Below, piece after piece: positions 22,830 through 32,441 of a stretch of 64,000 bases of DNA. Within the stretch, counting starts at the first letter, position 1, and the number at the start of each line of letters is the position of its first letter. Both the position numbers and the translations under genes were made by a program. The notes beneath the pieces were generated by a model. It saw only the letters and a program-made list of their open reading frames with translations. It was not told where the DNA came from and searched no databases. The stretch is taken from positions 29,123,644 to 29,187,643 of the forward strand of contig CM055911.1 of the NCBI GenBank assembly GCA_029582155.1, read 5' to 3'. Source of the stretch: Panopea generosa (taxonomy: Eukaryota; Mollusca; Bivalvia; Adapedonta; Hiatellidae).

Positions 22830-22856
22830 GAGCCCATATTCGAAAGTATGAGAAAG
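22830..22856 (+). CDS. Aldo-keto reductase 27-base micro-exon (candidate)
   Basis: Between TTATTCCAG and GTACTG, in phase 1 to phase 1, it reads AHIRKYEK. Joined to the next exon it gives IRKYEKGKSIAQVSIRWLLQ, a natural approach to the conserved A-Q-V-S-x-R-W-L-L-Q helix. Support is from splice sites and phase, as the exon is too short to recognise on its own. Confidence 0.5.
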
Positions 22857-22976
22857 GTACTGTATGATGTATAGTGTATCATTTTGAATGATTAATTCAT
22901 TATTTCTTTCAATTATTTAATTAACAAATACATTATTTATTTATTCATCAATTACTTATATGCGTTTTAATTCCAG

Positions 22977-23116
22977 GTAAATCAATTGCCCAGGTGTCCA
23001 TACGGTGGTTGTTACAGAAGGAGGTGGTAGCGTCAGTAATTATTGGAGTTACATCTGTCGAACAGCTGGAAGACAATATGGGAGCCGCTACGGACTGGCA
23101 GCCTACATTGGAAGAG
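22977..23116 (+). CDS. Aldo-keto reductase exon (AQVSxRWLLQ block)
   Basis: Reads KSIAQVSIRWLLQKEVVASV, then IIGVTSVEQLEDNMGAATDW and QPTLEE. This is the C-terminal cofactor-side segment of YajO/aflatoxin-aldehyde-reductase-like AKRs, including the I-I-G-x-x-S-V-x-Q-L-x-x-N motif that contacts the NADPH phosphate. The acceptor is TTTTAATTCCAG and the donor is GAGGAG-like (GAAGAG|GTATAA). It enters in phase 1 and leaves in phase 0. This is the best-preserved part of the gene. Confidence 0.88.
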
Positions 23117-23661
23117 GTATAATAGTTTGTTTTGTAATGATTATATTTTCAGGCAATGTAATAGACATTCGATAACGCATCATAGTAATTAAATATAAAT
23201 TCGAAAGAACAAGTTACGTTTCGATTCTCGATACCATTATCAGTAAATACTAACCAACTAACCCTAAAGAATCAATTTGTTATATCTTCAACCAATTTTA
23301 TGTCTGTTTTAATAACTTTCTCTAGAGCCTAAATAAAAGTGTAAGTTTGCGTGTAACAAATAGTGAATATACAAAACACATTTCGGTGTAAATTACATGT
23401 ATTACGTTCACTGATGTTTTATTCCTTTTTTATTTCAGTTTCTTTGAGAAAAATGTATTTTAATTATCTATGATATTCAATTACATTATATGCATGATAA
23501 CCTATCAATATATTGTATATACGCTATTTCGATAGCTGTGTCCTGTTGAGCATATACTTCCTATATTTAAAGATTTGAACTTTTTGCTTGGATAGAAAAG
23601 TTTAGTAATTTTCGTTTTTTGGTAATGTGTTAAATAATAGTTATTGTGTTTGTAATTTCAG

Positions 23662-23760
23662 ATGCAGCGGTTGGATGAGGTCAGTCCAAAAATGAACTTA
23701 TATCTGGATGAAGTTATATTGAGATTGAATAAAGCTCACCAGAATAAATTCAACGTTTAG
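23662..23760 (+). CDS. Aldo-keto reductase last exon
   Basis: After TTTGTAATTTCAG, in phase 0: MQRLDEVSPKMNLYLDEVIL, then RLNKAHQNKFNV and a stop at 23758-23760. The L-D-E-x-S block followed by a short tail is the normal end of this AKR subgroup. From the visible exons, about 80 residues between ISLQ (21185) and the 27-base exon are missing, as are the N-terminal strand and the catalytic Asp/Tyr exon. Either those exons have been lost and this is a pseudogene, or they lie outside recognition. Confidence 0.82.
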   Translation: MQRLDEVSPKMNLYLDEVILRLNKAHQNKFNV

Positions 23761-25384
23761 ATAAAATTGATGTCGAGCGTTCAAACAAACACTAACTATT
23801 GTCATTTGTCGTTATTTTTTATACAATTTCATTTTGTACTGAAACAACACCTTCAAAGAAAATAAATAATTATTTGTGTGAGGTTTAAAACAAGTGTATC
23901 ATATACGAGTATACATGTGACATCCAGAAGTAGGTGGCTGGAAACCTCGGAACAATCTAAGTATACAGTATCAGTTACTATTAGTCTGTAGAACGGGTCC
24001 GCTAAGGCCCAGGTCTCCCGATTTGGTCCGCTAAATAGCAATATTGGGAAAGCATCATTTGAGCACGATGATTGGCCAGCTGCTTCAACTGAAATATTAA
24101 ATGACGTCACAGTGTAGTAAGCGTTCAGTTTCTATGCATTGTTAGCCAGGCATAGAATTCCATGCTTTTTGATTGAGTATTAATAGACCTGATTCGGGAG
24201 ATATCAGCTTCAGAGATAGACAAAATCTCACTGCCATTAGAAAAAAAGACTAGTGTATATTGTAAAACTTGTTATAAAGTATAGTGTCGAACGACATATT
24301 TCTGAATTAAATCGATATGTTTTATAGACAGTCTGTCCAAAATATAAAAGGAGCTCCAAAACCGTAAAAAAATGATATTGTTTGATTCCACAGACATCGA
24401 GATGTGAGATAAGCAAAGACGTTTACGAACATGAGGGTAAAAAAAACATTTTTGTTTGGACCAGGTGATTATCAAGCTGTAAAATACCTTTGTGATCAAT
24501 TAGATTTCATAGACGAATAATTCCTATGTCAATTATATGAATAAATATATCCCACGACTAGTGTATCTATTGGTAAACTGTTTATGAAAACTACCCAAAC
24601 ATCAGTTCATGTATCACACACACTTTACGTAATCAGTGGGCGTGTCTCGTACTAATATATGAAATGATATACACTTGCATTTAGACATTTTTCTGTGACT
24701 TGTATCGCTCAGGCTCATAAGTGAGACGCTGCCTCGCACGCGGGAGTTTTGCAAACATATTTTTTTCAAGTTTATCATCTAAGAAACAAAATGACGCTTG
24801 TTTGCCTAAATAATCATTGTCCATTTTGAATCATAGCTAATCAAAGAGAGTGGGGTAAATGGGTTCCGTAATATGTTTTCGATCATAACTCGAATTCGGT
24901 CACTTCTGATAATTACGAATATCGCGCCAGTATATTTCAATTTCATACCCAAAAGTCAATATTTACAAACAGTATCAATGTGGCCATTGAAAACTATCCA
25001 AAACAATGGTTTGATACAAGACCACGTGTTAAGTGTAATTGCAAAATAAATAAATAGTTGAAAAGGTTTGTTATAAGAAATGGATAAGAAGAGGTTGATA
25101 TATAAACGTGCATTTATAAAGTTTACTTTTAACAAACGTATCACAACCGGTGTGTTACGCGACACAACCGAGCCAGTTTTGCAACGGTAACATTGGAAAT
25201 GTCATGAATGAATAAATCCGATCATCCAACGCACATATATTTGAGACCAGCCGAACTTTTGAGAAGGTTATGCAGTAATTCTCTAATATCATCAATCCCT
25301 TTAATCTCGACCAGAAATATCACTTTGAATGTTTGTCATTTGGAGCTATTGTTCCAGATTTGATTGTTGATTGTTTGTTTAAAG
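23761..25384. other. No gene seen downstream of AKR
   Basis: AT-rich. It probably includes the AKR 3' UTR. No repeat family was recognised, and an 85-residue minus frame at 23853-24110 has no motif. Confidence 0.4.
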
Positions 25385-25623
25385 TATACTGAACGGAACA
25401 GCTAACCCGACATTTTTGTATTTCCAATATCTTTGTCAAAAACTAGAGTAGCGCTATTAAACGTTGTCATTAATAGACAATCATGTCGTTTCACATAATC
25501 TAAATATTCTTTCTTATTCAAGTCAATATTTCAAGGAAATTGCTTTGATACTTTTTACGAAAATACATAAAATGTCAGGTATATAACATGTCAAGTGGTG
25601 GGTTAACTGTTCCGTTCAGTATA
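25385..25623. mobile_element. MITE with 25-bp perfect terminal inverted repeats, short copy
   Basis: Left end TATACTGAACGGAACAGCTA continuing ACCCG; the right end is its reverse complement except one base (GGGTTAACTGTTCCGTTCAG then TATA). It is about 239 bases with no coding. The same ends and internal blocks (TATTTCAAGGAAAT, ATACATAAAATGTCAGGT) recur at 53228-53964. Confidence 0.85.
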
Positions 25624-25797
25624 GATGAAATAGAAAGTTTGTTTTGAACAGTTTGTTGAGTCAATATTAGAACAAAGGAAAATACTGTTCCACGCGCCCC
25701 TTAATCTTTGAAAACGTTTTCTGACACCTACCAAACTGAAATTATCAGGCAAATTGTTGCAGTTACTGCTCAACGTACCGTTTTCTGACAACTTCTC

Positions 25798-25970
25798 ATG
25801 TTATCTGAATATATTACAGATATATTACAATATTACACTCTTGGCAAAAAGGAGGTATTAACATATCCACTAAGGCCGATACCTTGGTCAGAAGCCACAG
25901 CAGACGAGCTGCCTGTGAAAACCGACAAGTCAATCTTGCGCAATTTACTGGAAGATGATACTGCGTTTCA

Positions 25971-26025
<55 letters not shown>

Positions 26026-27120
26026 TTAGTGTATTAGAACAGAAGATTTTCACTGCTCTGGCAAGTGTTTATTGGGTGACAAATACCTACCTAGACTTCC
26101 ATTGTGAGCGCCTGAGAAGAGGATCGTATTAGCCATACATTGTTAGCGATCCTCAACAAAAGTTCGACGAAATGGGAAGGGTTTTCCCTGTAACATTTCC
26201 TACAATAAAAACCGCATAAATCTTATACTCGGGGTGTGACTATGCTAGCAAAATGCTTAAGAAGTTATTTTCGTTAGCATGGACAACGGTGTGTTTCTTA
26301 CAAGTAGTGATTGTGAAACCACATATTGTAAACATGTGACAGAGTTGAAATGCCACAAGAAGCAGATACATGTACCAGCTTACACTGTTTGCATGCAACA
26401 AAAAATGAACAAAAACCAGACATTGTACCGCTCTTCCCCGATACTGATGTGTTCTTACTTTTACTTGTCTGTGGAGATCGAGATAATAAGAAATTGCTAT
26501 CTGCCACAGGTGTTTGAATTATCGAAGAATGAAAAGCTTTTTATTTTAAAAAAAATCTTGGTCAAGATTTCCGTGGTTCACTACTTGGATGTCATGCCTT
26601 TACCGGCGGTGATTCGACGAGTGCTGTTGTCCGTAAAGGAAAGATCAAGCCACTGTAGTTTCAAAAGAAGAACCAGCCATACCTTACTACTTTAGCAAGA
26701 TGGGAGACTCAAGTGTTGTTTCAATTGAAACAATGGCTCATATTGAACAATCTATGCAGTATGTACGGAAAGCATACATGCAAAGACATCAACAAACCGC
26801 AATATGACTTGGCAAAACAGCAGCAAATTGAACTGGTAGTGGCTGCCTACTGTCAAAGACATAAGTCTTCTTCATCATGTCGAACTAGTTTGGAAGCTGG
26901 CACATGCACCATACCTGTCCTCCCTAAGCCAGGGGAGCACGGATGGAAACTAGCAGCACATAACTGTTAGGACTACAACTGATGTGGATGCGAACTTATC
27001 CCTCATTATTAAATAGACATCTTATCTGTCAATAAGGATAATGAAGATGTGAGTTTGATGGATTGGATATATAATCCAGACGATTAACAAAATTCTGAAA
27101 TCCTATATGAGCTTGATGTT
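25798..27120 (+). pseudogene. Relic of a GCHAFTGCD-type family, possibly XPG/PIN-nuclease-like
   Basis: Scattered frames spell an eroded protein. At about 25853: EVLTYPLRPIPWSEATADEL followed by PVKTDKSILRNLLEDD. At about 26420: PLFPDTDVFLLLLVCGDRDN. At about 26595: LLGCHAFTGGDSTSAVVRKG. At about 26755: SMYGKHTCKDINKPQYDL. At about 26880: CRTSLEAG and GEHGWKL. I recall a poorly characterised family in invertebrate genomes with D-T-D-V and H-A-F-T-G-C-D motifs. The two resemble acidic motifs of XPG/FEN-type nucleases, which is inference. The order is right, but frameshifts, stops, a GCD-to-GGD change and a CT microsatellite inside show that it is dead. Confidence 0.45.
25976..26021. repeat. 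(CT)n microsatellite
   Basis: About 46 bases of CT dinucleotide inserted in the relic at 25798-27120. It produces Leu-Ser and Arg-Glu runs in frames on either strand. Confidence 0.95.
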
Positions 27121-28099
27121 GAAACAATAAGTGTATGAAACTGCGAATCATAAAACATTGATCAATATATCGAATCAAGTAGAAGTATGCTGCTATTTGT
27201 AACTAGTTAATGTGGTGATATTTTGTGTATTAATGCTGTTCCGGTCACATATACAATTGTGTTGAAATATAAATTAAGTCACACTGTGAATGTTAAATAT
27301 AACTTGTTGATACATGTATATTCTTCAAGTGTTTATATTAATTAGTAGTTGTTTTGTATGTTATACCAGTATAGCTTATGTCATGGTAGGGCGTCTGGCT
27401 GCTGTCCGTTCATCAACATTTTGGTTTGTGACCATTTAAGTACCCCTGTATTTATCTGAACAATCCTAACTGTCAGAGTCATGAATCTTCACATATCAAA
27501 ACATTGGTTGCAACTACTCAAGTACTCTTGATTTTTAATGATCTTTAACATCAAACATGTTTATATTCAGGAACTTTCTGAAACCAACCAAATTGGTCAA
27601 TTACAATCTTATATTATGGCCCCTGAATTATCCAAAAATGCATGAGTTGACCTTTAACACCTTTAATTAGTTTTTTTATGGAATTGACGTACTTTATTTT
27701 AATGTTAGACAATATAAAATCTTAAAATGAAATAAAATATTTAAACTAGTATATGTGGTCCGAAATATAATATTTACTATATCTAGAAACAAAGTCAGGT
27801 CTGATAAACAAGTAGAGCGATACAGATCCTTATGGGTCTCTTGTTATGTAAAGCAAATCGTTAAAATAAAAGGTTCAAATAAAAAAAATGTTTTCAAATG
27901 AAGATTATGAAATAAATTTACATGTAGTTGTTGCTGTTGATGATAGTTGTGTACAGTTCTGAATAACTACGAATCATTATCTTGATCTCATTTTTTGTGT
28001 TTTGTTACATATTCGAAATGACATGGTATAAAATCGTAAGGAGCAAACTAAAAATTGGCAAACAAGCATTAGTTTGTAGTCTATATGATAATGCTTCAG
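27121..28099. other. No gene seen
   Basis: AT-rich. The stretch at 27390-27560 (CTGCTGTCCGTTCATCAACA and following) looks like a decayed dispersed repeat, but no second copy is in the window. Confidence 0.35.
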
Positions 28100-28620
28100 A
28101 AAGAATGAATGAATGAATGGGGTTTTACGGCGTACCAACACATTATAGGTTATTCGACGCCAACAGGACGGAAGATTCCAGGTTCACTCTACGTGTACAA
28201 AAACAACAAATTAACATACAGATTTAACAAAAATACATCAACAAATGAATATGCAGAATGAATCTAAAACCTTGATACCTGCAGAACTGCAGAGTTTCAG
28301 CAAATTCTATTGTATTACTCAAATTGTCGCTTCTTACGACATGCATGAGCCACAGTGGTCCTATTCTTGCCATCACTCATATGGCTCCCTGAAACCACAC
28401 AGGGGTTGATAATTTAACCACAAAAGTGAACATGACAAAAAATTATAAAATGAACATGACACCCATTCGGAGGATTCCTACCCCTCTGCAGAGATCGGCA
28501 ATGATTCTATTCTTAGCCGGAACCACACGGGCTTAGAAAGAAAATATAGCCAACAATATTCCCACAATGGGTGCATGAAGGGTTTGAGTAGCCCAATGAC
28601 TATTAAAATGAAAATACAGT
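28100..28620. repeat. Candidate dispersed repeat (relative at 54800)
   Basis: Starts after (GAAT)n with AATGGGGTTTTACGGCGTAC and CAACACATTATAGGTTAT. The segment at 54818-54900 has AATGGGGTTTAACGCC and CAACACATTTCAGGTTATAC in the same order. More GC-rich than its surroundings; no coding. Boundaries are uncertain. Confidence 0.5.
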
Positions 28621-29030
28621 ACTAAACTTCAGCTGTAGATATCTTTGTTTGTCACTGTAATAACTAACCAAGAAATATTACATATAACGTTTTATGTCAG
28701 CTGCTTCTGGTTCAACAATATCTTCTTAAAGTTTACTAAAATACATTAAACTGAAATGAATTTTGACTGGTTTTTATTTATTTATTATAGTAATAGTGTT
28801 AGCTAAACCATTTGCATTTGAACTGTAGTCAGTCTAAAATCATGTCCACAAAAGATATTTTCTTAGATTTAAGTTTTTAAGTATAAACTCAAATATGTTT
28901 ATGAAACTAGAGTCTGCAACATACGAATTAAATGCACAGGTTTTCAAAAATCAAGGTAAAGAAAAAGAATAGTCTTCTATTAAATAATTATTACCATATG
29001 TTACATTTTTAATTTAAAAAAAAACACGCT

Positions 29031-29230
29031 AGGCTGTGGTGTGGTGAATAGAGTTTTGGCCGCTCACGCCAGAGGCTGCGGGTCCGATTCCCAGTCCGAC
29101 CCGATGCTTCTCAAAATTAACAGTCAGCACTGTTTAGCTATAATGCAATGCAAGTCACTTTTAGGGGAGCAGCACATGGGAGTGAATTCACAGACTGATA
29201 TATATTCAAACACTCCTAACATTTAATGAC
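29031..29230 (+). repeat. SINE family C copy
   Basis: Begins with a tRNA-like head (GGTGTGGTGAATAGAGTTTT, then GGCCGCTCACGCCAGAGGCT and GTCCGATTCCCAGTCCGAC). It shares the head with the copies at 3640 and 52400, but its 3' part differs. Confidence 0.75.
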
Positions 29231-29614
29231 TGCTATAATTATTTTAGCCACATACTTTCAGCTCTCCATTTTATTAATCGCAGTTAATTAACAAATTATT
29301 GCAAATCTTGCTAAATTAATTGTTATTTAGCACATTAACAGCCTGCCATTCAAAAGTGCATCTTCAATACCAGCTGTCTGCTGTTCCAGTTACAATGTGT
29401 TAAACCATTTTAAACGGTTAAAGGAAACATCATTATCATTGAATAAATAAGGCTGCAACAATTGAAGAAAAAGCAATGGACATTGTAATAGCATAGGTGA
29501 ATAAAATGTTTAGCCTATATATAATACAAACAATACAAATTCACAGAAGAAATACCAACAACGGTAACCGTCTTTAATTTAAACTATTTTGAACTTCTAT
29601 TGCGAAACAAGTAT

Positions 29615-29765
29615 TTACAACTAATACAAATCACGCTCGACGTCTTTCTGGGTAGAACCAGTATTATGCATATGAGGAAAAAGTGTAATGCTCAAGGACA
29701 CTATACGCAGCCGAATCCACGACCCCCTGATCCTTGGTTTGGTGCTTATCCAGACAGAGTTTTAA
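29615..29765 (-). repeat. SINE family B copy
   Basis: The reverse complement has TACTGGTTCTACCCAGAAAG-type tail words and a decayed head (box B region read as GATTCGGCTGCG). It lies just upstream of the AKR exon at 29881. Confidence 0.7.
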
Positions 29766-29880
29766 GCTATTTGCGATGGTTGCACCAAAACTCGCTGTTT
29801 TCAACGTCGCCCAACCATTCAACAAGAAAGTATATATAAAAACCAGTAAAACGAAATCATGATTTATTCAAAGCCTTCAG

Positions 29881-30022
29881 TTTACTTCCCAAACCCGGGA
29901 GACGAAGAACTATCGCATCGGATAATGGACAAATATGCAGAATTGGGCGGGAATATTCTGGATACCGCTGATGTGAATGTATCCGGGATATCAGAGAAAG
30001 TCGTCGTTAACTGGCTTTCAAA
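29881..30022 (+). CDS. Aldo-keto reductase exon (catalytic Asp/Tyr region), displaced
   Basis: Between AAAGCCTTCAG and TTTCAAA|GTAAGT the frame reads YFPNPGDEELSHRIMDKYAE, then LGGNILDTADVNVSG and ISEKVVVNWLSK. This matches the AKR stretch with the M-D-x-Y-x-E-L-G-G-N-x-x-D-T-A-D-x-Y and G-x-W-L motifs. The catalytic Asp is kept but the catalytic Tyr is Asn, and the usual Gly of V-G-N-W is Val. It should precede the exon at 20384, with which its phase fits exactly, yet lies 6 kb beyond the last AKR exon. It is probably a piece of a second, tandem AKR copy. No following exon of that copy is visible up to 64 kb. Confidence 0.8.
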
Positions 30023-30492
30023 GTAAGTGTATTACAGTACATGTAAGAATTAGTTCACTGGTTGGTTATCCTAAGTATCACATTCATGAACTGGCTAAAA
30101 AAAATAAACGGCAATATAATTGACTCCCCTCAACCCTCACAATTGCGGATACGGATTAGACACAGCTACGAACTTCGGGCAATATTGATAAATTCAATCA
30201 ACACATTATTGAATTTTGGATTGTTAATAGCATTTAATTAACATAATATCTCTATATATAGAAGGTGACCCATTTTAACATAATACTTTTCAAAGTACAC
30301 ATCGTATCGTATTTACGATGTGGCCTTCTACAACAGCAATTAAAACGTTACAATATGATATTAACAATTAAAACATTCAATTTAGTAATATATCTTTGCA
30401 TTTATACATTATTATATACAGAATACTATTGTATTCCAACAACAACAAATATCGTTTATTAGGTGAATGGATAAAGCAATTGTTATATTAAC

Positions 30493-30996
30493 ATTTAAAG
30501 CAACACGTCCACGTTTAAACTTTTTTTAAAAGTTTTTCAATTGAGTTGTGAGCACATTTCCCATACATAAATATATGGTCAGTGAGCTGTATATGTGCTA
30601 ACAAACACTATCCAGAACGCTTTAGAATTATAAAAAAAAAATGTCCAAATTATAAAGCGTGACAAACGCTTTATAAATTTATTTTTAAATTGCCGAGGAT
30701 TCCAACTTGGCTTCAAATTGAATTTTGCGAGTCGTATTAAAAAACTTCACGTTTTAGTGCGTAGTTTACTTTACCTGCCTTGAAAGTCATTTTGACAATT
30801 TTTTTTGACTCGGGTGAGTTACACGCTTGTTTTATAAAGTGTTAGTCACGCATTATAATTTGGGCATCATTTTGTTCGGGATTGTGTTTATATGCTCATA
30901 TACAGCTAATTGATCATATGTTTGTATGGGAAATGTGGTCATAACTCAATTAAATTTTTTTTTAAAAAGTTCAAACGTGGATGTGTTGCTTTAAAT
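30493..30996. mobile_element. Foldback (palindromic) element
   Basis: The first 105 bases match the last 105 in reverse complement (ATTTAAAGCAACACGTCCAC at left; GTGGATGTGTTGCTTTAAAT at right; then TTTCCCATACA and AGCTGTATATG in both arms). Further inward, CAAATTATAAAGCGTGACAA pairs with TAGTCACGCATTATAATTTG. Nearly the whole 504 bases can fold into one hairpin. No coding capacity. Confidence 0.85.
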
Positions 30997-31664
30997 GAGT
31001 AAATACGCTAAGCACCTAGGTAAGCCTAAAATAGATTTCCTGCTTAAAGTTGCAATATGTTTTATGACGTATTAAAATTAGTCACGTCATTTCATTTTGA
31101 TTTAAATTCGATCCGTTATACACGTAGTAAAAAATGTTTATCTTAGAAAGAGTACAAAGGTCCTCAAGCAGTTTTAAGTGCTATCTATTTTAATAATGCG
31201 GATTTCGTTTTATATATATATATGTTGACGTATTTTAATTCAAATCCCTGAGTAAATAAAATTGATACCCCTCTTTTATTTGAAGTGCATGCACTAAATA
31301 AGCATTCAAACCCCCATTGTGACTTAACATAATCATCTGTACAGTCTGTGGACTTGTATGCTACGTTGTTTTGATTTAAAGCAATCAAAGACATCCCTCC
31401 GTTTTTTAATTGAGTCTGTCCCACGGCATTTTACAAATAACATTTTAATCGTTATCATACTGATAAAATTCTTATATAAAATATGTAAGCCCTGACAGAT
31501 CTTAAGATATAAACAATATATGTGTATGTAAATGATAAAATTCTCCCCCTCCTCCACCAACAGTAATGCTAATATGAAGACGATAGTATTAGATTATAAA
31601 AGTATTAGTAATGATCGTGTAATAGTAATAGTTTATTTGTTTGTTTGAATACATATTAAAACAT

Positions 31665-31850
31665 TCGGGGGCTAACAGAGATCAGTTAATATATCCACGC
31701 TTTCGTTCGATCCTGGTAGGTTTACAAGTCATCAAGCGCACCCAACTCCGCAAGAAACCGATAACTGTCTCACTCGAATCAGCGATGAGAGACGAATGAA
31801 AGAGGCAATGTCCTATATCAATAATCACAGAGACTTTCAATTACATATTT
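31665..31850 (+). repeat. Dispersed repeat family R1, copy 1
   Basis: Contains GGGGCTAACAGAGATCAG, AGCGCACCCAACTCCGCAAG, AACCGATAACTGTCTCACT and GAATCAGCGATGAGAGACGA. Copies lie at 60455, 60990 and, inverted, 63780. Confidence 0.75.
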
Positions 31851-32441
31851 CCAGTTAAACGTGATATTTTTAATGGAATCATCCTAGCCTTTGTCAGATT
31901 ATGTACACAAATCAATATCCAGTAACTATTGTATATTTTAAACTACATGTATTCATATTCATTCTGGTACCTCAGTTGAATACAAAACCTAACGATTACA
32001 TTTAAAACTACGTAAAAATACCAAAACGTTTTGATCTCAACTTGGACAACATGTCTAATATTGGACCAAAACATTTTAAGTTTTTAAACTGGTTATCAGT
32101 CCTCAAAATAGTTGCGAAAACATCAGTTGGGTACTTCTCCAGAGTATCTAAGTGAAGTTTGTGTGCCACCTACTCTGTACATGATCGCTGTACCCCGATC
32201 TAGCATGACAGCTCGTTTTCTCCCTAATTCCTCTGAGTATTAGAAATATTGATAGGCCAGTTAATTTTAAGATCGCTGTCAAGAATCCAATGTTGGCAAT
32301 CTAACTATCAATTTGGTATAACATTTATCTCAGAGGTATTTATTCAGTTTCCCATATTTTTTTTACTTTTAACTTTTTCATGTCTAATATATTTTTATTA
32401 AGTACTGGCACCGGTTCTTTTTTTATTTCTGTTATTTATTA
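31851..32441. other. No gene seen; left flank of the 48-bp array
   Basis: AT-rich, no feature recognised. Confidence 0.4.

Noticed and set aside
24690-24750. SINE or tRNA fragment (CTCAGGCTCATAAGTGAGACG)
   Set aside because: Only a short A-box-like resemblance, no B box and no second copy.
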